Positions 31,940-43,309 of a stretch of DNA of 64,000 bases are shown piece by piece. The notes under the pieces were generated by a model. The model made no database searches and was not told the origin of the DNA. It worked only from the letters and a program-made list of their open reading frames with translations. Position 1 is the stretch's first letter; each line of letters begins with the position of its first letter. Source of the DNA: Phoronis australis (lineage: Eukaryota; Phoronida; Phoronidae); contig NMRA01000276.1 in the NCBI GenBank assembly GCA_002633005.1, positions 137,414 through 201,413 on the forward strand, written 5' to 3'. The position numbers and the translations under genes are program-made.

Positions 31940-31990
31940 CTCTCTTCTGATGATGGTGCTTTAATAAATGACACCGAAACATGTCAACTC
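31940..31990 (+). other. Penelope-type terminal motif CTGATGATGGTG...CACCGAAACATGTC
   Basis: The run ctgatgatggtg, a 13-nt loop, then caccgaaacatgtc gives a ggtg/cacc stem between CTGATGA and GAAAC, the core layout of hammerhead-like motifs in Penelope-like elements. No coding remnant adjoins it. The extra T between CTGATGA and the stem makes an active ribozyme doubtful. Confidence 0.35.
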
Positions 31991-33508
31991 AACTTAAAAC
32001 CATTGTTGTTTTCTTTAATATTCCTCAAACTGCTAATAAAAACTTACAAATAATTTATTTACAAAAACTAAACTGTGCAATACGAAAAACTCGCTAACTT
32101 CTGGCCGAACCAACAGCTGAACGTTTTTTGAATGTGGGGACAAAATTAGGCTTCAGTCATCTTCATGTGCTAAAAAAATTAAGTACACCTGTTCATCATT
32201 TGGTCAAAATACATAAAATGTAACATGTTCAACAAGGTTTTAACATTGAGCTTGTGGTAAGGACAGGAAGTGCTCAGTTGCCATAGAGAATGAGAGGCCA
32301 TAGTCTCCACATTCTTCAATACTTTTTTATGCAAATGTTTAGATTCTTAGAATAATTATGAAAAGAAAAGGAATTAAACAATTGACATTGTCGTAATAAT
32401 TCTCAACTGCAAAATTGGCACATTAAAATCACCAGTAATTTTTTAAACTTGGATAAAATAATATTAGCTTCTGACTGTGGAACTGGCACTTCACTAAGTT
32501 TTTCTGGTCTACAGTCTATACAATCCACAGTGACTGTGGCACAGTGGTACTACCGATATACTGCAGCATCAAAATTGTTGATAGTTGGCTCAACTCCCAA
32601 AGTAAATGAAATATAATATAGAAAACAATAACATAAAACACTAGCGTTGGCGTTTTTGAAGTTACTACAATCCGCTCAAAATCTGACAAATAGCCTCTGA
32701 CGTAGAATCGACACACAGATGATCTGACCTCGGTTAAAAAGGGTCATCACTGGCAGTCTTCCATGCCTTGGAGATAACAGGAAGTGTTCAAAAAAATTTG
32801 TTCGAGACCGCAACGGGTAAGGTTGTATCATAATCGAAACATCAACTACAGTTGTGTTTTTCGCCACAGTTATTAGTTGCTCAACAAATTTCCCCGCTGG
32901 CTGGTAATCCTCACCGCTTCTAAAGTGTTCATAACACACAAGTCACAACACGGTTCGGTCATGGTTCCCAAAGTCGATTCAACTTGCTTGACAGCGACAA
33001 ACCACTTCTTCCCGAGGTCTCTATTCTTAGGAATGTCGTGCCCCCTATCTCGTTGTTGCAGAAAGGTACACATCTTTCAGGCATTCTTATTTACGCTGAT
33101 ATATTACAAAACACCACGATGATATATCTCTTTAGCTCTGACTGTAAACAGTGTAAAATGGTGGTCTCGTTAAATCTCGCGACAAAACCAAACTGATAAA
33201 TATTGCCGCTAGAGGGACCTGACCGTCCTATAATACACCATACAGTATAGTCATGGTTAATTTGTATAAAGACTGATGCCGATCTGAGTTTAATTTGGAA
33301 AAATAGTAGTTGTTTAATGTGACCATCGAAGAGTTCTCCATGTTTCCATCAGCTTCAGTGCTAAGAATTTATACTGTGCATAATCGCATCGTAGAAAGCT
33401 TTCCCAGCACACGCTGATTTTCCAGTGATAAAGCTATGCACCAACAGTAGCCTATATCTGTACAATACTGTCGACTGCACAGGAGTAAAAAGTGGACAGT
33501 GACAAACC
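31991..33508. other. NEURL4-like intron 1, unassigned
   Basis: AT-rich. Frames of up to 87 codons near 32676-33196 on both strands overlap each other and match nothing I recognise; no splice support. Confidence 0.45.
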
Positions 33509-35875
33509 GAAATGCGAGCTGAGATTTTTATCAGCTCGTATCAAGTCGCAAAATGCGACCTGGAATTTCCAACGGATGTAAGCTGAGTTTTTACACTTCT
33601 CGGCAGATACCTGGCAAATATAAAGCAACTCTCGTTAATCTGACCGTATTTAAGTTGTTGCCAAATCCAAGTTAAAAAGAACACTAACCGAGAACAGCCT
33701 TCCTGATGACTTGTAATCAAGTCACGTGAACATGGGATATGCAGAGTCGATCTTTGACGCGTTTTATTGGCTAACATTTTCGGCCACTTTTTAATCTGCA
33801 AATTTACGAATTCCCCGAAGAAAGTTTCGGGCCACTGCATGACACATGATAAAACGGTGTTCCTATTAATTCGTAAGCGATCAACTTATCAAACTTTTTG
33901 GTAGACAAATATGTTTATTTTTTGCGCAAGATGCCCTTATTACATGTACCAAATATCCACGACAATATCCCTGATATCGCACTGCGGCACTGGTCGGACC
34001 TGTTGTTAGTGCACAAGCGGTCCCGGAAGACAATCGTGACTTAGAGATGTGCGTCTCGTTTTTTATCGCATCAGACAGCCAAAGTGAAAATGACACCCAT
34101 ATTAATTGCCAAACGACGGCCACATCTTAACTTTCAGTTGCCAAGGAATTCTCAAACCCCTTACTTGTTTCTGGGGCTACATACGCGAAATATGGTTTGT
34201 CTTTCACACGTTGTTGCCAACGTAAAGTGAAGGCCTACTCCAGCGATTCAAGTGTGTGAACTCGCGCGTGCGCACCACTTCCAAGCTGCACATCAAAAGA
34301 GAACAGTGACAGTCCTAAATGAAAGGGTATACCGGCTTGGCTCTGTTAAGCACCCGCGTACGTGCCAGTGGTTTATTTGAATATGAACTCCTGCGATGAT
34401 GTTTCCCGAGGTCAATGTTCCCTAAACCCCATACTCTATGCCCGTAGCCAGCTATTGCAACCAAACGGGTACTAGATGCAAAATTGTGGTTAGCAAACTT
34501 TTTATTCTTCTCTTCATACACCCCTCCTCCCGCCAACTTTTCTCTCCCCGGACCACCGTCGCCATAACATGTTCAGACTCCAATAGGAACAATCTTGTTC
34601 TGGCTGAAGCGTGCAATTAAAAACAAAATTATTCCGGGTGGCTAAAAAGGGTGCAGTGTAGGTGGAAACGATATCCAGAAAGTCACCCCTACTAGATGGA
34701 GTTAGCCTTGCAAACTCGTAATATTATAACGTTTCTTACCATTGTACTCTTTTAATATCTTATTACCGCATGTACTCAGGTTAACAACTATTCTCACGCT
34801 CAAGCCTACTCCCTACCTTTGAAGTTTGAAGTGTTTCATAATAAGCGCTCACTGATCTACTAACCATTCCCCCTCAAGTTTTGAGAATTTCCAATCCAAT
34901 TAAGCGTCCACAGTTCAGGCTAGCGCCCATCATAGCGCAAAACAAACGACCGAGCGTGGTTTAAAATTGACACGCAGCCTATATAGTGTGTCACTCTCAT
35001 TTGACATAACAAATTCAGTTTTCAAAAAAATGTCTTTTCTAAATATGTAAAAACCAAATCCCGGCTTTGTTTTATACCTCGGAAAGAAAGTTAACACTAG
35101 TAACATGAGTGTCATTTTGTGACTGACCTGTTTTTCCCGTACTTGGAAGGTTTTGAGGAGCAAACTAAACTTATCCGATGGAAACCCGCGCGGAGTTGGG
35201 AATTATTTCGAGGCTATTTCTTTCATGGAAAACTTATTGTTGAGTACGTAAACAGCATAAGTACAACATTTTTGTTGAGAAATTTGCACTGAATTATTGC
35301 CGAGCATCCAAATACGTCATTCGGTTAGGGCATCGTTTCACGGATTTTTTTCGACAAATGTTTTTCAAATGTCGAGTTAAGTTGCAAAATTTGGGCTGTG
35401 GACAAAAAGTGGAGGAAATTTGCACTCCGAGTGAGTTTGGGTCTTTAACGACTTTGATGACAGCTAGTAGCAGGTCAGATCTAGCAAAATCGAGGATACT
35501 TTTTCAACAAGTATTTTCTCGCTTTTCACATAGCAAACTTAGCTACTCGAATGCACGTATGAGTTAGAGAGCACTAATTCAACTTTCACGTTGGCAACTT
35601 GCCTTGCACTTTAGAGCCTTTCAATGGCAGTCGGGAAGAACAGTAACGCCGTACCTGCATGAACGAATTGCAATTTTTGAGTATTAACGCTGTAGGTAAG
35701 AGCATAATCTAAACATTTTTTCAATGATCTAACAAAAATCAATTTTGGTGCGTAAAAATGGCAGAAAAATTTTGCGATCTGGCATTTTTGAATGCCAGCT
35801 GGATTTTGAAAATGCGACCTTGGATTTTGGCTAGGTCGCAAAATGCGACCTGGAGATTTTAATAGCATCGAGCTG
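33509..35875 (+). mobile_element. Transposon family E, copy 2, left tip missing
   Basis: Collinear with the complete copy at 43310-45671 from about 50 bp inside the left end (gaaatgcgagctgag) to the right end (gattttaatagcatcgagct). It lacks both K insertions seen in copies 1 and 3, so it serves as the empty-site reference. No long frame. The right terminal repeat is degraded. Confidence 0.82.
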
Positions 35876-38035
35876 TGAAGTAGGTCAAGGTGCTCCATAT
35901 CTGCCTCCATGTAAAACCCACGTCAGCAATTACCCGATTTCAGACTTAAAAGTTAACTATAAGACAATTTTGTGTTATATAAATCGTTACCTTAGTCTTT
36001 ATTTGTAAGTTTGTAATCTTTTTGTCATGAATTATCGCTGATAAATCATTTTTGCAAGCTTTTTTTAGCGTACGATTTTCCGCCATGCGATCAACTTTCG
36101 AAAAAGTGACTCTTGTTCCTTCTATCCAAAAGAGCACTATACTCTCGATTACAAAGTTAAACATGAAATTTGAACAGAATGTAGTTTAGATGCGTGTGCA
36201 TCTCTCAAGTTCTTTTTTTAAAGTCAATGCCAAGTTTTCATGGCGAGTTTTCGATCATCCGGAAGGCCTAATTTTGATCGGTCAGGAGAGTAATGTTTTT
36301 GTTGTTGCGCAATATGCCTCCCGATTTTTAGATGAAGAATTTATCACTCTTTTAATTGGTAATTATTTCATTTTCAGAAATTCTGTCAAACTGCTGTGCA
36401 TTAGCACTTTTCAAACAGCAGTCGTTAGTTCACTAAATCGCCGCATGTCAGCACCACGAGCGGCTACGTTGAAGTTCAATGGCATCGCAAATTCACCGTT
36501 CAAAATAAAGTTGTTACATAGAGTTTTTGTCGCGTAAATGATGAAATCCTTCATGCTAAGAGTGATTTGTTTTCCCAAATGGTCTTTTGTCTACTTTCTG
36601 ATGTTTTTTGCCATGATACAATCCAAAAGTACATGGGTGACGCAGCTGCACTGAAAAAAGTGGGTGGCTATAGCCTCCCCCAGCCCCCTGTCAGGCTATG
36701 ATGTGCTGCCTATGTAGAAGTACTCAGGGGCAGATCCAGGATTTTTAGATAGGAGGGTTGCAGGGCAGAAGCAAATTACCTGAAATCCTCCATAAGTTTT
36801 CCAAGTAGCGTCCCTAAGATTTTTAAGTTCCCGTGGAGTCGGGATCACGACAGGTTTAAGTACAAATCTGAGCTAGTACATCGTGCCATCTACATGTATG
36901 ATTGGCGCAATATGAGAAAAATGTCTGGACGAACACACGTTGTTGTCACGTGACGTTTGTTTTGAAGTTGTCTGCGTTTGTGAATAACTTGTGTGACACT
37001 AGGGTTTTCATGCCGTCTTTTGGCCAGACCCACGCAATCTAACGAGCTAGATGTGTATTGTGTCTAAAGAAATTTGCACAAGCAGTAGGCCTAAATCAGA
37101 GCGTGTATCATTCAGCACTTGCCGGTCTCATGTCGCTAAAAACGGTCGACATTCGTCTCGGTAAGACCATATTAGTCGCCGTGTGGCTGGATGCGGCGTA
37201 CGTGACTATCTGACAGTTATTTTTTGGTGTAAGGGTATGTGTATTCACTGTCAGTGGTCATTTTTTCAGATATTTGGCTTAAAAACACCAATTATGGTTA
37301 ATCAAACAATTCATCTTAAAAATAACACAAACATTTCTATAGCATTAGAAATTCATTTCTTGCCGATGCTATGCTACCCATTTCATGAATGTATAGTTCC
37401 CGACTAATGTCTTTGATGACAGGTTCATGTATGTAGCGCGCGCTTCCTGGCCATGTGCTTTTCTGGCCAATATTTTATTAGTCTTCGATTCGCGGTTTTC
37501 ACGTGTAGGCCTTCAAAGAAATTTGGATTCCAGTTGAAAGCGGGAAATATCTTCAAAGCAATCCCGTAGACAAGTACACTACTTCTGTTCTGAAAGGCCA
37601 GACCATTGGTCCTCGCAATATCAGCAGAACATTTGTGTTTGTTTTGAGGCATGGCAGAAGTTTGAAGTGTATAGTCACGGCTAAATACCAATATAGCGTG
37701 GTCTACAAATTCTGCGCACAATGATTTTTTTCAGGACTGTCGGATATTATTGATAAATTGAAGACATTACTGTAGAATAATAGGACTGTAAGTTAGCCAT
37801 TTTTCGCACGTACACGTTCATGGGCTGGGCACTTATTTTAGCATAGTCTGAAAATGCGTGGGGGCGCTTATAGGGGCATGGGCGGTTATTACGGCGAATA
37901 CGGTAATTGTCGCGTTTCAACAGCCATTTTCTCTGTAACCGCTCACCCAGTTTTTTCTGATTTTAGCACTATTTCATTTCTCACACCAAGGGCTTTTCAA
38001 AAATGTATGACACATGGGCATTGTAAAAAAAAAAT
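35876..38035. mobile_element. Dispersed repeat D, copy 1, interrupted by family A
   Basis: From ggtgctccatatctgcctcc at 35889 the sequence matches 46377-46883 and, further on, 48633-49190. After the family A insertion it resumes near 37908 (gtcgcgtttcaacagccatt) and matches 49618-49750. Its outer ends are not defined. A short piece at 36727-36775 (ggggcagatccaggattttt) belongs to a family F-like element. It carries a 115-codon plus-strand frame and a 72-codon minus-strand frame that I cannot assign. Confidence 0.7.
36776..37903 (-). mobile_element. Transposon family A, copy 2, inverted and truncated
   Basis: Its family-left end lies at the right (ggcggttattacggcgaata then cggta, ending 37903) and matches 39209 onward in reverse. 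At 36776 it stops about 340 bp short of the other terminus. Inserted within repeat D. Confidence 0.82.
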
Positions 38036-39206
38036 TTAAAAATGTCCAACACTAGATTTTTACAAGAGTTTAGGCCACAACATTAAGGTAGGTGGATAAA
38101 CAAAAAAATTAATTTTGACTATTTTTTACATTTTTATATCATCCTAATCTTCAATTCTTCATGCACAGTATACTGAAGAAAAATAAAACCATTCTGAAAA
38201 TCCAAAGTTGTTTTTTTAATTATATTTGACCAAGCTCCAGTAAGTCATATGGCTTGAGTGCTCACCAGCTCAGTGACTGACAAGTGGGGCGGAGCTTATA
38301 CCAGGACACTAGCTCTAATCTAACCCCGCAACAAACATTGCGTAACCGGGCAATCGAGAGTGCTGTACCCGCCAGCTGATACTGATGTTGTTGCAAGGCC
38401 AAAACCAAAAATAAAATAATTCTATTTTTGACCATGTGAAAGTTGGTGGTGAAATGGTGAACTAGTTCCTGTTCCAAACCTGAGCCTGTTTATCCATCTG
38501 CAAAAAATTAAGTTGAGTACGCCAAGTTCTACCGAAGCCATCACTGCATTCAGCTTGAGGAGTCAGTTCAGAAGCTATGCGTGTGCAAGAGAAGTCGTAA
38601 AGGCGAGGTGACTAGCGAGAGGACGCTAAGCGTCGACGTGGGTGGTGTTGCACGATTCGATGAGAGTGCATGCACGCGCTGTGAAGACACGCCGCGTATG
38701 AGACAACTACATGCCGTCAGGGTAGAGTTTTTGGAGATAAACCGTGCTTCTGTACTAGGAACGCGCCATGGAGAAACTGGGCTGCCAAACTCAGGGGATT
38801 TTTTAACTTGTCGCCGGCAGTAACCCAATGAATTAGAGAAATGACCTAGTGTTCAACATAACAAAATTGTTCTTGTGCATAGATTCAAACGTATCCCTGA
38901 ATTAAAACTCATGATATTATACGATTTTACTGGAAAGCAATATAAGAAAATTTGGCAACTTGAGAATCTCACCCAAGCGACGCTATTTGTGTTGAAAGTA
39001 CTATTTTCTCAACCCAAAATCCATTCGGTCAAAATGTTGGCGGTACAGGTACGTGAAAATGTTAAACCATTATGATGAAAATAGTTCTTTATCCTCGTCG
39101 CCAATATTGTTATGTAGACAGTAACGCGGCTATTTGATATAACACATATGTTGGTTGATGAAAAGATGGTAACTACATATGATATTGGAATACTAACAAA
39201 TAGGTC
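38036..39206. other. NEURL4-like intron 1, unassigned
   Basis: No repeats or splice-supported frames. Overlapping 80-codon frames on both strands at about 38570-38825 coincide with a G+C-richer patch and match nothing known to me. Confidence 0.45.
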
Positions 39207-39208
39207 TA

Positions 39209-40601
39209 CCGTATTCGCCGTAATAACCGCCCATGCCCCTATAAGCGCCCCCCCCATGCGTTTTCAGACTTTGCTGAAATAAGCGCCCAGTCCATGAACG
39301 TGTACATGCGAACAATGACGTACCTACAGTCCTAAAACTCGGCTACAGTAACGTCTTCAATTTATCAAAAAAAAATTTGCACGGGTCTTCTAGACCACCA
39401 GCGGCACTGCTAGTTTGTATTTAGCCGTGACTTTACACTTCAAGGTAACGCAGCGCTTCAAAAAGAACGCAACATCGTTGCTACTCGCGCGACAAATGTG
39501 TCCCACTATGGTATGACCTTTCAGTAGACACATCGACTGTCTCATGAATAAAAATAACTCGGTGTTAAACGCACGTGGCCAGGAAGCGCGCGCTACATAC
39601 ATGAACCTGTCATCAAAGACATTAGCCGCGAACTATCCATTCATGAAACGGGTAGCATAGCATCGATAAGAAATGAATATTGGCACTAATTTCTGAGTTT
39701 CTAATACTATAAAACATGTTTGCGTTATTTTTGACATGGATTGTTTGATAATTGGTGTTTTAGCCGAATATCAGATAAAATGACAACTGACATTGAATGC
39801 TTACACACCCTTACACCGAAAAATAACCGTCAGATAGTTACGTACGCATCCGGCTACACGGCGACTAATATGGGCCTTACCGAGACAAATGTCGAAAGTT
39901 TTTAGCACGAGACCGGCAAGTGCTGAATGAAGCACGCTTTGGTTTAGGCCTACTGCTTGTGCAGATTTCTTTAGACACATCTAGCTAGTTAGATTACGTT
40001 GCTCTGGCCAAAAGACGGTCTCTGCTTTGGCAAATGAACTCTAGTGACACGCACGCGCTCGCTTACTCGCAGACGAACTTCAAAACAAACGTCACGTGAC
40101 AACAACATGTGTGTTCGTTCAGACATTTTTCTCGCCGTTTTGCCGATCATACATGTAGATGGCACGATGTTGCACAGATTTGTACTTAAACCTGCCGTTA
40201 ATCTAGACTCCATGGGAACTTAGAGACGCTACTTATAAAACTTAATGAGGATTTCAGGTAATTTGCTTGAGTCGAAACCATTTTTATTCAAGCATTGAAG
40301 TCGCCATATTGAAGACGGCGATTTCGAGGCAGTCAGTCGGCGAGTTTTCGCCCTGGGATTTCAGCACAATTTTCTGTAAAATTATCGTAATTTAGCAGCA
40401 AAGTTTGATAACAAGGCACCGCAGTTTTGTTAAAAGTCTTTCATAGATTACATATACGTCACAGAGCGTAAATTTGATGAATCTTAGCTTCCGATTTCAC
40501 CCGTTTTGGAGACCGGGTTTCAACCGCCTTGGGTTATAGTAAGCGCCCCCCCTGAACCGAACTTTTCTAAGTGCCCTGGGCGCTTATTACGGCGAATACG
40601 G
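39209..40601 (+). mobile_element. Transposon family A, copy 3, complete (1393 bp)
   Basis: Ends ccgtattcgccgtaataacc and, reverse-complemented, ccgtattcgccgtaataagc, flanked by TA (39207-39208, 40602-40603). Subterminal taaccgccca and taagcgcccag blocks lie near both ends. No transposase is recognised. This uninterrupted copy reveals the two insertions in copy 1. Confidence 0.88.
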
Positions 40602-40603
40602 TA

Positions 40604-41940
40604 TTCAATACAGTTAGAGAGTCTTTTACCACTCTGAGTGGAGAGTTCAGATGAGTCGCATAAACAATCAACACATGGTTTTAAAGGTGCATGCCACCCA
40701 AAAAACAACCTAATTTGTATCAATTTAGATCCATAACGACACGTACGGTTGCGTTACCTGACACCCGACAGCAGACGGAGGTGTCGAAATTATCCAATGA
40801 CGTCATTGGTTTCACACGCAGTCTGTTCAGCAGTTCACAACACGGGTTACTGATGTCAGCTTATCGCTTGAATTCATCGTTTAACACCGATAAATCATCA
40901 AACTTCGATGTAAAACCCTTGAAAATACACAGAGTTCCTATAAAAACGTGTTGTTTTATTTCGCTCCTATGGATTTATTGGTATTTGGACGCACCGTAGC
41001 CCTCGAAGTTTGGCAGGCCAATAAGGTCCGTAGCAGGAGTTTGGGATCTGTTCGGAGATAATTTTGAAGTATTTTCCGTGAGATACAGACAGGAGAACCT
41101 AGATCTGTGTTGATTTTTTTGAGTTCTAACCGCAAAACGCTTGTTATCCTGGCCAGTGGGTCGGAGCCCGATCAGGCCCGTCGTGGCTGGCCGGAGTTGA
41201 CTCCGCCGTTATCCCGGCCAGTGGCTGGGAAACTGATCAAACATCACGAACATAAACCAGACAAAGTTCAGTGGAAACTAAACTTCCAGTCAAGAAAATA
41301 CTATACTAGTGAGCCAAAGTAATGCGCACGTGATTATGTTGGTGAATCAGCCACGAAACTGCAAATCTACTTAGGCCTACTCGTCGGGGGCCGCGAATTC
41401 AGGTTCCGCTTTGGCCACCCGTCAGGGCAGAGGTTGTACATTGACAATCATTATTTGAGTAATGGAAATGTAAATAAAGATTCCTCTAACACCAGGCCGT
41501 GGGATGGAAATGGAGTTGTTTCACAACAGTCTCTGCCAGCAAACACTAAATTAGCATGAGCTCACACGGCCTCGGTGTCCCATCAATTAGTTTTATTGCA
41601 CCTAAAGCCGGTAACGCAGTGATTTATTCATTGCTGGCTTCTCAAATCATTTGCACTCATATACACTCCAAAGACATAACAAATTGCATCTAATGAGACA
41701 GACTTTGTTTCAGTTTTATATAAGTATTGGTTAGGATGAGAATAATTCATTTTGAAACAGAACGTTCAGTAATAAATGCAAACACGGCAACTCGCAATCC
41801 CGACTTAGGACGAACTAGAGCTCATCAGTCCCGACTTCGCTGGTGGATCGTTAAGTTTTACAGGCAATCAACAGGAATACAGTGATGAAGAAATACTAGA
41901 GAGGCGCCGTGAACAAGATCAGACAACGGAACGTATGGAG
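40604..41940. other. Unassigned intronic sequence
   Basis: A 102-codon frame at 40691-40999 and a 71-codon frame at 41107-41322 have no recognisable motifs, splice sites or homologues. Confidence 0.4.
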
Positions 41941-42183
41941 TTATTTGGTAAGCCAGCATTCGTCAGGCACTGTCGACGTGTGCAGGCCACAGACACGGAG
42001 ATGTTTCACGGCCTTATACTTGCTATTTACAGCGTACATTTCATTCTTCACTACCATGAGCCAGTTCCTAAGCATTTCAGACTCTCGAGGAAGTAAAAAA
42101 CCGACATACCCGCTTTCCTCGCAGCTGCTTAGTTTGGACAAGCGGGAACGATGCACCGCAACGTAGTGGCATTCACTCTGCAT
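41941..42183 (-). pseudogene. THAP-domain-like remnant
   Basis: An 80-codon minus-strand frame beginning ATG ends in a stop. It has the shape of a THAP domain: an N-terminal SECHYVAVHRSRLSKL region, GYVGFLLPRESEMLRNWLMV with the conserved Trp, and KHLRVCGLH supplying the second Cys-x2-His pair. The first Cys pair appears lost: Tyr7 and Arg12 stand where a CxxxxC pair would fit, each one transition from a Cys codon. No AVPxxF box follows. It is probably a decayed THAP gene or transposon exon, unrelated in sequence to the gene at 12.7 kb. Confidence 0.5.
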
Positions 42184-43309
42184 ATGAACCACTGACGTCG
42201 CTAGCGTCATTTCTCACCTTCTTCACAGGTTAACGCGACACCTCTTGGCAACGTAAGGTCGACCGTATGCGAGGCGATGTGGACATAGACCGATTAAGAC
42301 GGCAAAAAAGACTAAAGAAATCGGGTGGCATTCTCCTTCAATGTGTGGTCGGCACACCAGTACAGCAGACAATAGATCAACGCTAAGCTCCGCCCACGTG
42401 ACAGTCATATTTGTTTTGGTCGTCTGTCATGCTCCACAAGTTCGCAAAAATGATTAAAATTACGCTATAAACAAACAGGTATGTCACATTTTCTAAACAT
42501 GAAGTAAATATCAGCCTCATTTCAAGTACATCAACGAAAATTGGAACAGAATGACCACGCACTCTGAACGAATTTTGACCTCAAGTAGCAATCGAAGCCC
42601 GCTTAACTTCAAAGCCGTTTTTCTCGGCTCATGATTTCACGTTAGTGACAAGATTCTCGGGCCTATTTTTCTGCAACATGTGGGTCAATTTTTACGAAAT
42701 TTGCAAATTTGAAATCCTCTAGGACTGAAGCAAAATCGCGTGCCAGGGTTTTTTGATACATGAACCAGATTTTTAGTTATTAGACGGAAAGTGACCAAAT
42801 GACAGAAAGTGGCGTGCTTGCCCCAACTCACACGCAAAAAAGCCACAAAATCAAGATCATAATGATTGTGTACATATATTTGGTATGTATAAGTAGAATA
42901 TTACATAAGGAAACAGTTGATGATAATTCCTGTACATTTTGAAAAAAAAATTGAGGTAAAATTGGATTTTTTGAAAAATAAAAAATACAATTTAAAAAAA
43001 AACGAACAACAATAAAAACTTTTTCTTTCGATTTTTGTCACTTTCAGAGTCATTTCTAACTAGTTAAAAACCCCTTTATACTTATTTTAGATAAGAACCT
43101 GGAGATTTGATCAGTGTATACACCTAACTTACGTAGATGAACGAAATCTCAGATAATACATTCTGTCGCCTGGAAGTTATAGAATGATTGGCGCAGTTCG
43201 AAGCAATCCAGAGGACATGGGCCAACATGGTGGACGTATTTAAAAACTTCTGAAGCTAGACACATCATTAGATGAGCCACCAACAGTGATAATGACATGG
43301 AAGGCATGG
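42184..43309. other. Unassigned intronic sequence
   Basis: AT-rich with A-runs at about 42943-43015; nothing recognised. Confidence 0.45.

Noticed and set aside
31940-31990. Active hammerhead ribozyme
   Set aside because: There is an extra base between the CTGATGA core and stem II, and stems I and III are not evident; retained only as a motif resemblance.
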